DNA from: Parendozoicomonas callyspongiae
GTDB taxonomy: Bacteria; Pseudomonadota; Gammaproteobacteria; Pseudomonadales; Endozoicomonadaceae
Length of the DNA: 64,000 nucleotides
NCBI RefSeq assembly: GCF_023502345.1
Contig: NZ_JAMFLX010000002.1
Location: 210,721 to 274,720, forward strand
Reading direction: 5' to 3'
The notes beneath the pieces are model-generated. The model was not told the DNA's origin. It did not search any database and saw only the letters and a list, made by a program, of their open reading frames with translations. Numbering within the stretch: position 1 is the stretch's first letter; every line of letters begins with the position of its first letter. Both the position numbers and the translations under genes were made by a program. Below, piece by piece: positions 19,131 to 28,778 of this stretch.

Positions 19131-20312
19131 ATGGCGAAAGTCGAATTAAAGAGTGTTGTCAAACGCTTTGGTGATGTTCGGGTTGTACACGGTATTGATC
19201 TGGAAATAGCAGACAACGAATTTATTGTGCTGGTTGGCCCTTCCGGCTGTGGCAAATCAACAATCCTTCGCATGGTTGCCGGTCTTGAATCTATCAGTGA
19301 TGGTGAGATTTATATTGGTGATCGCTGTGTGAATGAAGTTGATCCCAAAAGCCGCAATGTTGCCATGGTGTTCCAGAACTATGCGCTGTATCCCCATATG
19401 ACTGTGCATGACAATATGGGTTTTAGCCTGGATATGGCCAAGCGCCCCCAGAAAGAAATTAACGAGAAGGTGCGCAAGGCCGCTTCCATGCTCGAACTGG
19501 AACCCTATCTTGATCGCAAGCCGGAAGCACTTTCCGGAGGGCAGCGCCAGCGTGTTGCCATGGGGCGTGCCATAGTACGGCAGCCGGATGTCTTCCTGTT
19601 CGATGAACCTCTTTCCAATCTGGATGCCCAGCTGCGTACCCAGATGCGTATGGAGCTGAAAAAACTCCATATGAAGTTCAGCACCACCACTATCTATGTG
19701 ACTCACGATCAGATTGAGGCCATGACTCTGGCTGACCGCATCGTCATTCTCAAGGATGGTCTTATCCAGCAGGTGGGCACACCTGTTGAAGTCTATGAAA
19801 AGCCCGCCAATGTTTTTGTCGCTCAGTTTATTGGCAATCCTCCCATGAATATTCTCGAAGGTACTGTTGCCAGGGATCAGGGCAGGCTGGGTGTGCGAAC
19901 AAAACGCTCCTTTTTCCCGCTGCAGGAAGACAGAAAGAACCTGTGGGAAGGGCAGAAAGTTCTGTTTGGCCTGCGTCCGGATGCCATCAAGATTGGAGAT
20001 AGCCTGAACCGTATCCCTCCCGAATGGCGCTGTACCGCCCAGGTGGAGCTCACGGAAATTCTCGGTGGTCAGTCGTTGCTGGATCTGGTGGTGGACGACG
20101 AAATCAGTCTTATTGCAGAAGTTGAAGGACGGGTGCAGATGCAGGCCGGTTCTTCAGTTGAAGTCGGTTTTTGTTTCGACAGAGTCGTGCTGTTCGACCC
20201 TGAAACGGAAGAGGCCCTTTCCTCTGTGGCCCAGCTCGAAGGAACAGCTGAGGGAACCACCCCGGAAAGAGACATCGCTCATAAAAAGGAAATTGAAGTC
20301 CATACCAATTAA
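19131..20312 (+). CDS. Sugar ABC transporter ATPase (MalK/UgpC/GtsD type)
   Basis: ATP-hydrolysing subunit of a CUT1-family sugar importer. The 393 residues contain Walker A GPSGCGKST, signature LSGGQRQRVAMGRA, Walker B VFLFDEPLSNLD and the H-loop THDQIEAMTLADR, followed by a C-terminal regulatory OB-fold/TOBE region, the usual arrangement for MalK-like ATPases. It is the first gene of a four-gene operon (ATPase, binding protein, two permeases); the binding protein points to glucose or mannose. Confidence 0.93.
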   Translation: MAKVELKSVVKRFGDVRVVHGIDLEIADNEFIVLVGPSGCGKSTILRMVAGLESISDGEIYIGDRCVNEVDPKSRNVAMVFQNYALYPHMTVHDNMGFSLDMAKRPQKEINEKVRKAASMLELEPYLDRKPEALSGGQRQRVAMGRAIVRQPDVFLFDEPLSNLDAQLRTQMRMELKKLHMKFSTTTIYVTHDQIEAMTLADRIVILKDGLIQQVGTPVEVYEKPANVFVAQFIGNPPMNILEGTVARDQGRLGVRTKRSFFPLQEDRKNLWEGQKVLFGLRPDAIKIGDSLNRIPPEWRCTAQVELTEILGGQSLLDLVVDDEISLIAEVEGRVQMQAGSSVEVGFCFDRVVLFDPETEEALSSVAQLEGTAEGTTPERDIAHKKEIEVHTN

Positions 20313-20328
20313 GAAGGAGGGACGGACT

Positions 20329-21588
20329 ATGTTGAAAAAACTGGGGATCGCTGTCTGCGCATCCGCAATGCTGACTGCTGGTGCTATTCCTGCACAGGCT
20401 GCTGACAAGGTTGCCGACGAGCTGGAGATTTTCTCCTGGTGGGCCGGTGATGAAGGCCCTGCACTGGAAGCCCTGATTGATATCCATGGCAAGAAATTCC
20501 CCAAGGTTGATGTGGTTAACGCCACTGTGACCGGCGGTTCCGGTGTGAATGCCAAGGCCGTTCTGAAAACCCGTATGCTTGGTGGTAACCCACCCGACAG
20601 CTTCCAGGTTCATGCCGGTCAGGAACTGATCGGTACCTGGGTAAAGGCTGACCGTATGGAAGACCTGACTCCTCTGTTTGAGCAAGAGGGTTGGATGGAT
20701 GTCTTCCCTGAAGGTCTGGTTAAGCTGATCGGTACTGATGACGGTATCTGGTCTGTGCCTGTCAACATTCACCGCTCCAACGTGATGTGGTATGTGCCTG
20801 ATAATCTCAACAAGTGGGGCGTTCGTCCTCCACAGAACTGGGAAGAGTTTATTGAAATCGCTCCCAAGCTGAAGGCCCAGGGTGTTGTTCCTTTGGCGCT
20901 GGCTCAGAACTGGACTGCCAACCACCTGTGGGAATCCGTTGCTCTGGCCTCTCTCGGTGCCGAGAAGTGGGACAAACTGTGGACTGGCGAGCTGCCATTC
21001 AACAGCCCTGAAGCTGTAGCAGCATGGGATCTGTTCGGTAAGGTGCTTGACTACACCAACACTGATGCGTCTTCCCTGTCCTGGCAGCAGGCTACCGATA
21101 TGGTTGTTGATGGTCGTGCGGCCTTTAACGTGATGGGAGACTGGGCTGCTGGTTACATGAGCACGACCAAGAAGCTGAAGCCTGGTACTGGTTTTGGTTG
21201 GGTTGCCAGCCCTGGTACCAACGGTCAGTTCATGTTCCTGGCTGACTCCTTCGGTCTGCCCAAGAAATCACCAAACCGTGATCAAGCGATTGAATGGCTG
21301 AAGATCCTCGGCTCTAAAGATGGCTCCGATGCATTCAACCCACTGAAAGGTTCTATTTCTGCCCGTACTGACAGTGACCTGTCCAAGTACAACGACTATG
21401 CCAAGTCTGCTTCCAAGGACTTCAGTCATGATCGTATCGTCGGCTCCCTGGCTCACGGTGTGACTGCGAATGAAGGCTTTATGAATGACTTCGCAACCGT
21501 TATGGAAATGTACCTGAAGACCCGCAATTCTGATGCGGCTGGTAAAGCGATGGTTAGCATTGCCATGAAGAACAAGATTGGTCAGTAA
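20329..21588 (+). CDS. Periplasmic sugar-binding protein, glucose/mannose type
   Basis: Solute-binding protein of the ABC importer, 419 residues. The ATG at 20329 has AAGGAGG 8 bases upstream, the best ribosome-binding site in the operon. The signal peptide ends at about residue 24 (AQA). The mature N-terminus (LEIFSWWAGDEGPALEAL), IWSVPVNIHRSNVMWY and the trailing GFGWVASPGTNG resemble Pseudomonas GtsA-type glucose-binding proteins. A much longer frame back to 20065 lies inside the ATPase gene and is an artefact. A terminator directly after it would raise its expression above the permeases. Confidence 0.9.
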   Translation: MLKKLGIAVCASAMLTAGAIPAQAADKVADELEIFSWWAGDEGPALEALIDIHGKKFPKVDVVNATVTGGSGVNAKAVLKTRMLGGNPPDSFQVHAGQELIGTWVKADRMEDLTPLFEQEGWMDVFPEGLVKLIGTDDGIWSVPVNIHRSNVMWYVPDNLNKWGVRPPQNWEEFIEIAPKLKAQGVVPLALAQNWTANHLWESVALASLGAEKWDKLWTGELPFNSPEAVAAWDLFGKVLDYTNTDASSLSWQQATDMVVDGRAAFNVMGDWAAGYMSTTKKLKPGTGFGWVASPGTNGQFMFLADSFGLPKKSPNRDQAIEWLKILGSKDGSDAFNPLKGSISARTDSDLSKYNDYAKSASKDFSHDRIVGSLAHGVTANEGFMNDFATVMEMYLKTRNSDAAGKAMVSIAMKNKIGQ

Positions 21589-21600
21589 GACAGTCTTATA

Positions 21601-21625
21601 GCCGGGAGTTCTGCTCCCGGCTTTT
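21601..21625 (+). terminator. Intra-operon terminator after the binding protein gene
   Basis: Perfect stem GCCGGGAG / CTCCCGGC with a TTCTG loop followed by TTTT. Lying between the binding protein and permease genes, it probably acts as a partial terminator that gives excess binding protein. Confidence 0.88.
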
Positions 21626-21690
21626 CGTTGTTTTCCATAAGAGCCAAACAAGAGTCTGACTGCTTATGTTGATATGGGTTGAGGGTAACA

Positions 21691-22809
21691 ATGCGTGAAG
21701 TTTCCCGGGACAGGATCAAGGCTTTTTTAACCCTCCTGCCTTCCATTGTTTTGATTGGTATTTTTGTTTACGGATTTATTGGCAATACCATCTGGATCTC
21801 CCTGACTGACTGGGGTGGTGTTGGCGCACTCGCGGAAGATCCGCAGATCAGTTATATAGGCTTCCAGAACTATGTAGATCTCTTTACCGGTTTTCTGGAA
21901 GGCCGTTTCCGTCAGGACCTGGTGAACGCGGTTTATTACTCGGTTCTGCTGCTGGCCGGGGCTGTTGGTCTTGGCATGTTTATCGCTATTCTTCTGGATA
22001 GAAAACCTATGGGGGAAGATTTTCTTCGTACCATCTTTCTCTATCCCATGTCTCTGTCGTTTATTGTTTCCGGTACTATCTGGCGCTGGTTGCTGGCTCC
22101 CCAGGGCGGGGTAAATATTCTACCGACTTATGCCGGTATGGAACCGTTAAGTTTCCAGTGGCTGGCCAGTAAAGAGTCGGTGCTGTTGTTTAACTGGCAG
22201 AACCTGCTGGGCATTATTCTTTATATCGCAGCTTTTATTCTGATTATTGTTGGCTTATTGGGTCTTAAGAGAGATCCTAACCGGGCCATGAAACGCTGGA
22301 TTCTTCCTGGCGTGATTATTGGGGCCATAGTCTGGCTGTTTGGTGATCTTCTGCCGCAGGCCATGATTATGGAAGAGATGCATGGTCTGAACCTGGCCAC
22401 TCTCGGTATTATCCTGGCGACAGTGTGGCAGTATTCCGGTTATACCATGGCACTGTATCTGGCTGGTTTTAATGGTATTTCCCAGGACCTTCGTCATGCT
22501 GCCATGCTGGATGGTGCATCCGAGTGGGATTACTATCGTCGTATAGCGATTCCGATGCTGAAACCGATCACCATCAGCGCGGTGATTATTCTGTCCCATA
22601 TCTCCCTGAAGATGTTTGACCTGATCTTTGCCATGACCGGACCGGATAATGCCGAGACCGGACATCCGGCTTTGAATATGTATCTGACGACTTTCCGGGC
22701 CAATGATTTTGCCAAAGGCGCGGCGATTGCCATCGTGCTGTTTATGGTGGCAGCGATGTTTATTATCCCGTACCTGATCAGTTCCTACCGCCAGCAGAAG
22801 GGAGAGTAG
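21691..22809 (+). CDS. Sugar ABC transporter permease (GtsB/MalF type)
   Basis: First inner-membrane permease of the importer, 372 residues from the ATG at 21691, which has GAGGG upstream. It has at least six hydrophobic segments and the EAA coupling motif in the HAAMLDGASEWDYYRRIAIPML stretch (nt 22497-22562), which docks on the ATPase. Confidence 0.92.
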   Translation: MREVSRDRIKAFLTLLPSIVLIGIFVYGFIGNTIWISLTDWGGVGALAEDPQISYIGFQNYVDLFTGFLEGRFRQDLVNAVYYSVLLLAGAVGLGMFIAILLDRKPMGEDFLRTIFLYPMSLSFIVSGTIWRWLLAPQGGVNILPTYAGMEPLSFQWLASKESVLLFNWQNLLGIILYIAAFILIIVGLLGLKRDPNRAMKRWILPGVIIGAIVWLFGDLLPQAMIMEEMHGLNLATLGIILATVWQYSGYTMALYLAGFNGISQDLRHAAMLDGASEWDYYRRIAIPMLKPITISAVIILSHISLKMFDLIFAMTGPDNAETGHPALNMYLTTFRANDFAKGAAIAIVLFMVAAMFIIPYLISSYRQQKGE

Positions 22810-22812
22810 AAG

Positions 22813-23637
22813 ATGGAACGTAAGCTTTCCCCCGCAACAATTGTGCTGTATGTCGTGCTCGGTATTCTGGTTATTCTGTATTTGATGCCGGCTTATATGG
22901 CATTGGTTACGGCTTTAAAATCACCGGCCGAGATCAGCCTGCCCACGGCCTGGGAATGGCCAAGCGTTATCAATTGGAGCAGTTTTTCCGAAGCCCTGGA
23001 TTTGCTGAAACCAAACCTGGTTAACAGTTTGATTCTGACGGTCTGCGCCACGGCACTGTCAACAGTGCTGGGGTCCCTGAATGGTTATGTGTTTTCCAAA
23101 TGGACCTTCCGGGGCAGTGAGATTATCTTCACGCTGTTCCTGTTCGGGATGTTTATCCCTTACCAGGTGATTTTGATTCCGCTGTTCCAAACCCTGAGGG
23201 CCATGAACCTGTATGGTGGACTGCCAGGCTTGATTCTGGCCCACGTGGTTTATGGCCTGCCGATTACCTCGCTGATTTTCCGGAATTTCTATGCCCAGAT
23301 TCCAACGGCTTTGATTGAGTCTGCACGACTGGATGGGGCAGGGTTCTTCTCCATCTATACCCGGGTGGTATTTCCGCTCTCTATCCCCGGTTTTGTGGTG
23401 ACAAGCTTGTGGCAGTTTACCCAGATTTGGAACGAGTTCCTGTGGGGTATCACCCTGACCCGCCATTCCGAAAACCCGATTACGGTTGGCCTGGCGCAAC
23501 TTGCTGGTGGACAGGCTGTCAGCTGGAATCTGCCAATGGCGGGCTCAATTCTGGCGGCGATTCCGGTGCTGCTGATTTATGTTTTTCTGGGTCGTTACTT
23601 TATCCGTGGTCTTCTGGCTGGTTCTGTTAAAGGGTAA
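22813..23637 (+). CDS. Sugar ABC transporter permease (GtsC/MalG type)
   Basis: Second permease, 274 residues with six hydrophobic segments and an EAA-type loop [20 protein letters not shown] at nt 23317-23376. It begins three bases after the first permease, with GGGAGAG upstream. No sugar-catabolic gene or regulator follows, and the operon ends here. Confidence 0.92.
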   Translation: MERKLSPATIVLYVVLGILVILYLMPAYMALVTALKSPAEISLPTAWEWPSVINWSSFSEALDLLKPNLVNSLILTVCATALSTVLGSLNGYVFSKWTFRGSEIIFTLFLFGMFIPYQVILIPLFQTLRAMNLYGGLPGLILAHVVYGLPITSLIFRNFYAQIPTALIESARLDGAGFFSIYTRVVFPLSIPGFVVTSLWQFTQIWNEFLWGITLTRHSENPITVGLAQLAGGQAVSWNLPMAGSILAAIPVLLIYVFLGRYFIRGLLAGSVKG

Positions 23638-23744
23638 TGCGTGATATTTATGAAAGGTGTGTGTTTCCCCCCCCCTTACTTTTCTTGTTTCTTCGTTCTC
23701 TTATCTGCCTTAATTGCTCACGAAAAGTGATAGGTTAAAACCCT

Positions 23745-23797
23745 TATATGAAAATAAATTCATATATTTGAAGATTCGATTTCAGATAAATCTTCAA
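23745..23797. promoter_or_regulatory. Two consecutive perfect inverted repeats upstream of dsbA
   Basis: TATATGAA-AATAAA-TTCATATA at 23745-23766 is followed directly by TTGAAGATT/AATCTTCAA at 23768-23797 (12-base loop). They sit 26-78 bases before the dsbA start, where an operator or leader structure would be. A C9 run lies at 23667-23675. The regulator is unknown. Confidence 0.5.
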
Positions 23798-23822
23798 GAA
23801 CGCATCGATAGGGGAGCTGGTA

Positions 23823-24434
23823 ATGATGAGAAAACTGGCCGCAGCATTTTTGCTGCTGACACTGCCGTTTGCAGCCTTTGGCTATAACTTTTCAGAAGGT
23901 CAGAACTATGTACAGCTGCCACAGAACTTCCGGAAAACAGCGCAGCCGACTTTAACAGAGGTCTACTCGATATACTGCGGTCACTGTTATAAATGGGAAA
24001 AGAATCTGGTTCAAACCGTCAAGCAGGATATGGCCCGCAAGAAGGTGGTCTTCAACCAGGCTCATATTGCTTATGTCGCTGAATATGGTGACAAGGTCAG
24101 TAAAGCATTACTGGTGGCGGAAAAGCAGGGTAAGTTGAAGGCCGTAAAAAATGCACTGTTTTCAAGTGTGCATGATGAAATGGCTGGTGACTGGACGTCG
24201 GACAGGCAGTTTTTCGCCACCCTGGCCAAAGCAGGTTTAAGCCAGAAAGAGTTTGAAAAGAATGTCAGCAACCCAGAACTGAAAAATACCTTTAAACTGT
24301 GGGAAGGTTATGAGCAGAATGTACCATCTACCCCATCCTTTATTGTTAATGGCAGATACCTGATCAAGATGGATAGTCTGGAATCATTTGACCAGTTTTA
24401 TGCCCTGATTGACTATCTGCTGGCACAGTCATAA
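23823..24434 (+). CDS. dsbA: Thiol:disulfide interchange protein, DsbA family
   Basis: Periplasmic oxidase that introduces disulfides into exported proteins. The 203-residue product has a signal peptide (to about residue 20, ending AFG) and a thioredoxin fold with active site CGHC at residues 52-55 and a cis-proline loop in VPSTPSFIVNG. Most DsbA proteins have CPHC; CGHC is the PDI-like variant and could change redox potential. GGGGAG precedes a double ATG, so the start could be three bases later. Its partner oxidase is the next gene. Confidence 0.9.
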   Translation: MMRKLAAAFLLLTLPFAAFGYNFSEGQNYVQLPQNFRKTAQPTLTEVYSIYCGHCYKWEKNLVQTVKQDMARKKVVFNQAHIAYVAEYGDKVSKALLVAEKQGKLKAVKNALFSSVHDEMAGDWTSDRQFFATLAKAGLSQKEFEKNVSNPELKNTFKLWEGYEQNVPSTPSFIVNGRYLIKMDSLESFDQFYALIDYLLAQS

Positions 24435-24465
24435 AAACTGATTATTATCCCGGAGCCGTTTATAC

Positions 24466-25020
24466 GTGAACACACTGGCAAAAATGCTGAACGACTTTCG
24501 ATCTTCACCCCTCGGAGCTATTCGCAGCTGGCAAAACTCACGAGTGACCTGGCTGATTATGCTGGTCACGGCTATTTCTCTGGAATCAACCGCCTGGTTT
24601 TTCCAGTATGTGATGCTGATGGATCCTTGCGAGATGTGTGTGTATCAGCGGCTGGCCGTCATGTTGCTGGCTGCGGCGGCCATAGTCATGCTGATCGAAC
24701 CTGGAAACAGGTTCGTCCGGGGAGCTGGTTACCTGATCTGGATCACCGGTGCGCTCTATGGGCTGCAGGCAGCCATGAAGCAGATAGGATATTACGGTGA
24801 TGAGGGTCTGTTCCTGACCTGCAAGATTTTGCCTGACTTTCCTTTTGGGCTCCCTCTATACGACTGGTGGCCTGATATGTTTATGCCAACAGGATTTTGC
24901 GGCCAGGATGACTGGTTGTTCCTGGGACAGAATATGGCTCAGTGGATGTGTGTCATTTTCGGCATTTATATTCTGGCTTTTGTTCTCTGTATTGTCAGTC
25001 TCTTTAAGAAAGACAGTTAA
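24466..25020 (+). CDS. DsbB/DsbI-family quinone-linked disulfide oxidoreductase
   Basis: Inner-membrane protein that reoxidises the upstream DsbA with ubiquinone. It has 184 residues and four hydrophobic segments, with the first periplasmic cysteine pair in PCEMC (Cys55, Cys58) and a second pair at Cys119 and Cys145. The extended N-terminus and the CEMC pair look more like DsbI than classical DsbB, but I cannot separate the two firmly. The start is GTG with GGAG 10 bases upstream. Being paired with its own DsbA supports a dedicated pathway. Confidence 0.85.
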   Translation: MNTLAKMLNDFRSSPLGAIRSWQNSRVTWLIMLVTAISLESTAWFFQYVMLMDPCEMCVYQRLAVMLLAAAAIVMLIEPGNRFVRGAGYLIWITGALYGLQAAMKQIGYYGDEGLFLTCKILPDFPFGLPLYDWWPDMFMPTGFCGQDDWLFLGQNMAQWMCVIFGIYILAFVLCIVSLFKKDS

Positions 25021-25168
25021 CGCCTTAAATTTTGTGCCCGGAGCTGCGTATATTGCTCCGGGTACAACTCCTGACCACTTTCCTTCCTGATAAATATTCT
25101 CTTTTTTTGCCTCTCCTCAACTGTTAACGCGGGCTTCTGCTTCTTGAAAATATTGCGCTCATTTAATA

Positions 25169-25184
25169 CTGTATATACATACAG
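25169..25184. promoter_or_regulatory. LexA (SOS) box
   Basis: CTGTATATACATACAG, one base away from the ideal CTGTATATATATACAG, 20 bases before the umuD start. It puts umuDC under SOS control. Confidence 0.93.
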
Positions 25185-25204
25185 TTATGATATGAGGCAT
25201 CATC

Positions 25205-25660
25205 GTGGAAACCCGTGTTCCTGAAGCAGGAATGGATATCAAGGTTTTACAAAAACCTGATTCAAGTGATGTAAACAGCTATCCATTCTATAAATCGCCA
25301 GCCTCCTGCGGCTTTCCCAGCCCGGCGGCGGATTATCTTGAGCAACGCCTGTCACTGGATGACCTTCTGGTTGAGCATCCAGCTGCTACGTTCTTTGCCC
25401 GTGCCCAGGGATCCTCCATGGAAGGGGTAGGTATTTTTGATGGCGATATACTGTTGATTGACCGATCACTGCAGCCCCGCAATGGCGATATTGTTATGTG
25501 TCTGCTGGATGGTGAGCTTTGTATCAAAACCCTGATGCAGGCACCTGATTCCACTGAACTGCACAGTGCCAGCCCACCTTACAGCCCGATACGGCTTCAA
25601 GATGGTCAGACCCTGGAGGTCTGGGGTGTTGTGGTTCACACCATTCACTCTTTTCGCTGA
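25205..25660 (+). CDS. umuD: DNA polymerase V accessory protein UmuD
   Basis: RecA-stimulated self-cleaving S24-family protein; the processed form joins UmuC to make the translesion polymerase V. The 151 residues carry the cleavage site Cys35-Gly36 (ASCGFPSPAADY), the catalytic serine at Ser71 in GSSMEG and the general-base lysine at Lys108 in CIKTL. The start is GTG with a LexA box just upstream. The stop lies three bases before umuC. Confidence 0.95.
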   Translation: METRVPEAGMDIKVLQKPDSSDVNSYPFYKSPASCGFPSPAADYLEQRLSLDDLLVEHPAATFFARAQGSSMEGVGIFDGDILLIDRSLQPRNGDIVMCLLDGELCIKTLMQAPDSTELHSASPPYSPIRLQDGQTLEVWGVVVHTIHSFR

Positions 25661-25663
25661 TAT

Positions 25664-26950
25664 ATGAGCCAGACACCGCCTGCCATTATTGCCCACTGTG
25701 ATGCCAACTGTTTTTATTGCAGCTGTCACCGGGTTTTCGAGCCGGAATTGCGGGGGCAGCCACTGGGTGTGCTGTCGAATAACGATGGCTGCATTATTGC
25801 CCGAACCCCTGAACTGAAAGCCATGAATATTGCCATGGCAACACCCTTTTTTAAGGTGAAGGGTTTGTTTAACTCGCGGAAGATTTATATCCGTAGCAGT
25901 AATTACCCTCTCTATGGTGATATGTCAGACCGTTTTATGACGGTGCTTGGCAGCTTTACTCCGGATGTTGAGGTGTACAGCATTGATGAAGCTTTTCTGC
26001 GCTTTGATGGCTTTTCTATTGCAGACTGGGCTGAACATGGGAAGTTAATCCAGCAGCGGGTAGGACAGTGGACAGGGTTACCGATAGGTGTCGGCCTTTC
26101 AACAACCAAGGTTCTGGCCAAGCTGGCGAATTATGCCGCCAAACGTTATCCCGCAACTGGCGGTGTTGTGGATTTGACGTCTGTGGCACGACAGAAAAAG
26201 CTGATGGAAATTACCCCTGTTGGTGAGGTATGGGGAATAGGGCGCAGATTGCGGTTGCGTCTGGAAGAGAAGGGGATTCGCTGTGCTCTTGATTTGGCTA
26301 ACCAAGAGCCATCCCGCATCCGCAAACAGTTCTCGATTGCGGAAGAGCGTCTGGTCAAAGAGTTGCGCGGTGAAAGCTGCCTCCCTTGGGAAGAGGGGAG
26401 TGTTGGTAATAAGCATACAATTATGTGCAGCCGCTCCTTTGGTGAACCAGTCAGAAGCAAGAAGGAAGTACAGGCGGCTGTTGCCACTTATGCCAGCCGG
26501 GCCTGTGAAAAAATGCGCCTGCAGAATAAGAAAGCTTCCCAGGCCATGCTGTTTATTCGTACTAATCCATTTGAGGAGAAATCGGAGCAGTACTACGGCA
26601 ACCTGATTTTATCTTTGCCGCAGGCCAGCGACAGTACTCAGGCATGGCTTAAAAAGGTGAGGGAAGGGGTAAACAGGATTTTCCGCGAGGGCTATGCCTA
26701 TCGCAAGGCCGGTTTTGTCTTTCTCAATATTAGTGATTGCTCCATTAACCAGGGGGACCTGTTTGAATCAGGGCAGAGCAGCACTGGCAGCATGAAAGTA
26801 ATGGACCAGATAAACCAGCGGTTTGGTCGTGAGGTTTTAAAACCGGCGGTATCAGGATTTACACCGGCCCGCTGGCATATGAAGCAACAGCATCTCTGTT
26901 CCCGGTATACAACCTGCTGGAATGAGATACCTGTCGTTCAATGCCGATAA
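25664..26950 (+). CDS. umuC: DNA polymerase V catalytic subunit UmuC
   Basis: Y-family error-prone polymerase. 428 residues with the palm motif YSIDEAFLRF, the N-terminal DANCFYCSCHRVFEP containing a catalytic Asp and the steric-gate region, the LAKLANYAAKRYP segment, a thumb with helix-hairpin-helix (VGEVWGIGRRLRLRLEEKGI) and the little finger domain. It is cotranscribed with umuD from the SOS promoter. Confidence 0.96.
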   Translation: MSQTPPAIIAHCDANCFYCSCHRVFEPELRGQPLGVLSNNDGCIIARTPELKAMNIAMATPFFKVKGLFNSRKIYIRSSNYPLYGDMSDRFMTVLGSFTPDVEVYSIDEAFLRFDGFSIADWAEHGKLIQQRVGQWTGLPIGVGLSTTKVLAKLANYAAKRYPATGGVVDLTSVARQKKLMEITPVGEVWGIGRRLRLRLEEKGIRCALDLANQEPSRIRKQFSIAEERLVKELRGESCLPWEEGSVGNKHTIMCSRSFGEPVRSKKEVQAAVATYASRACEKMRLQNKKASQAMLFIRTNPFEEKSEQYYGNLILSLPQASDSTQAWLKKVREGVNRIFREGYAYRKAGFVFLNISDCSINQGDLFESGQSSTGSMKVMDQINQRFGREVLKPAVSGFTPARWHMKQQHLCSRYTTCWNEIPVVQCR

Positions 26951-27060
26951 AAACTAACAATATTATACAATCATATATTATTACAAATAATTTCCCTACG
27001 CATATATATCGAAACACTTCAACAAAAAAGCAAAAAACAGGAATAACACAATTGCCGCCC

Positions 27061-27087
27061 CAAAAAAGAGCCCCTGAAAAGGGGCTC
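27061..27087 (-). terminator. Rho-independent terminator of the porin gene
   Basis: On the minus strand GAGCCCC-TTTTCA-GGGGCTC followed by TTTTTT, 22 bases after the porin stop. It could also stop transcripts coming from umuC. Confidence 0.9.
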
Positions 27088-27108
27088 TTGCTGAAGGTGA
27101 ATGAAAAT

Positions 27109-28647
27109 CTAGAACAGTGCTGCATCATAAGTTATGAAAGCACCGAAACCTTTGAGTTCAGCCTGGTTGGTTTCCCAGCCGGCACTGACACGGGCACCCA
27201 GACCTTCAAGAGGGCCATCCTGCCATTTGTACTCAGCTTCAAAGATTGTCTCTTTGTACTTGTCCTTGCCAGTCAGGTAGTACTGGGCGTCGCCATTCTT
27301 CAATACCTGGTCCATATCAATCTTGCTGGCATGGGAGGTGATCATACCGGTACGGAACTCAGGGACTCCGAAGTTTTTCCAGTTGTAATCAATGGCGAAA
27401 GAGATGGTACGCTGATTTGGCTGGTTCCATTCGTTAATCAGGGTTTCATCGGTCAGAATATCAATCAGACCACCATTCCACTTACCTATGCCAGGATGGA
27501 AGAAGCCTTTATCGCCAATCTGCAATACAGAAGCACCTACAAAGAGTGCGTCATACTGCATACCCAGCAGAACTTCTGATGTTGTGGATTTATGATCTGG
27601 CAGATGCTTGCCAAACTGGTTAACAAAATCTTTCTCTGCTTTCTGCCAGCTATGTTGTGCCACCAAGATTAGCATATGATCCATATTATCTGGCACATTC
27701 ATACCTACTTTGGCCAGTGGCAGACCTGTCTCAACCTGCATAAGGTTGCTGCGCATGTAGTTATCTGACCAGGTGGTTTCAGCAGTCAGTGTGCCGTAGT
27801 CAGATTTATAGTCACTACCAAGGGAGTAGGTACTGTCAAAGTTAGCTCGATTGAAGTAAGAGACATCATTGATATCAATGAACTTCTTCTTGTTCACGTC
27901 TGAATAAGCTTCAAGATCCAGACCATAGACATAGAATTTATCCCATTTACCATCAATCATTGTGCCTTTATATTGATGGTCCAGAAGCCACTCATTGGGA
28001 TCGCGGAAGAAGTGAGGCAGTCCAAGCTGCATCTTACCGTGACGCAGGCCGATGTAACGGTCTTCATCACCATAGCGTAACTTGACGTTTGCAATGGCAA
28101 TACGACTCATGGTCGAACTACCAGCATCGGGTGCCAGCTTACTGCCGGTGCCGGGACTGGCAATAACCTTGCCGCTGTTAGTGCCAAGATCAAATCCGAT
28201 AAAATCAAAGAGGTAGCCAGATTTAAAGTGGGTCCATAAACCTACACCTGTTTCCCGAACATCCCCGTCTTTTTTGACTCCAGCTGTTGCATCGGCACTG
28301 GCACCCTGACTGATTTGAGCAATAGCAGCTTGTTTGTTTGCATCAGGAACCAGAGGATTATCAAGTACAGCTGTTGTACCTGCAGGAACCTGCCCTAGAC
28401 TTTCAAGTGCACTAATTTCATCGCGGGTTAACTGGTGGGTAATATCTCCTCTATGCGGTGACAAATCAAAATGAGATAACCTCACCCGATAATCAAAAGA
28501 GGAGTCTTCAACAAACTGATCCCAACTTGATTTGAAGGCTCCGTCGAAAACACCATCGGCAGCATGGCTGTCTGCGAAGGTATTGACTGACATGGCGAGT
28601 GTGATGGCGGATATGGCTGTAGCAAGAGTGGTTGTTTTTCTAAGCAT
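27109..28647 (-). CDS. OprD-family outer-membrane porin
   Basis: Predicted substrate-specific outer-membrane channel. The 512-residue protein has a signal peptide (to about residue 25, TFA), an early segment SSFDYRVRLSHFD typical of OprD porins, many alternating aromatic beta strands, and ends in a terminal phenylalanine as outer-membrane barrels do. A Gly/Ala/Asp-rich insertion near residues 75-130 is unusually long. The substrate cannot be read from sequence. It is preceded by its own promoter region and closed by a terminator. Confidence 0.85.
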   Translation of the reverse strand: MLRKTTTLATAISAITLAMSVNTFADSHAADGVFDGAFKSSWDQFVEDSSFDYRVRLSHFDLSPHRGDITHQLTRDEISALESLGQVPAGTTAVLDNPLVPDANKQAAIAQISQGASADATAGVKKDGDVRETGVGLWTHFKSGYLFDFIGFDLGTNSGKVIASPGTGSKLAPDAGSSTMSRIAIANVKLRYGDEDRYIGLRHGKMQLGLPHFFRDPNEWLLDHQYKGTMIDGKWDKFYVYGLDLEAYSDVNKKKFIDINDVSYFNRANFDSTYSLGSDYKSDYGTLTAETTWSDNYMRSNLMQVETGLPLAKVGMNVPDNMDHMLILVAQHSWQKAEKDFVNQFGKHLPDHKSTTSEVLLGMQYDALFVGASVLQIGDKGFFHPGIGKWNGGLIDILTDETLINEWNQPNQRTISFAIDYNWKNFGVPEFRTGMITSHASKIDMDQVLKNGDAQYYLTGKDKYKETIFEAEYKWQDGPLEGLGARVSAGWETNQAELKGFGAFITYDAALF

Positions 28648-28725
28648 TCTTATTTACCTGGCGAATATCTTTTGACATCTTCCTGCGAGGCATTCGATGC
28701 ATTATTATTAGATGTAATTAAAGAG

Positions 28726-28757
28726 AAAAAGCCACCTTGAATCAGCAGTGGCTTTTT
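28726..28757 (-). terminator. Terminator after the SCP2-domain gene
   Basis: On the minus strand AAAAAGCCAC / GTGGCTTTTT stem with a 12-base loop and T-rich tail, between the SCP2 gene and the porin. Confidence 0.85.
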
Positions 28758-28778
28758 CATTAATTAACATGGTTATTA

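Noticed and set aside
20065..20328. Upstream extension of the sugar-binding protein frame
   Set aside because: It lies inside the ATPase gene, while the ATG at 20329 has a signal peptide and AAGGAGG.
26941..27579. 212-residue plus-strand frame over the porin end
   Set aside because: It is antisense to the porin and crosses its terminator; the porin frame has a signal peptide and family features.
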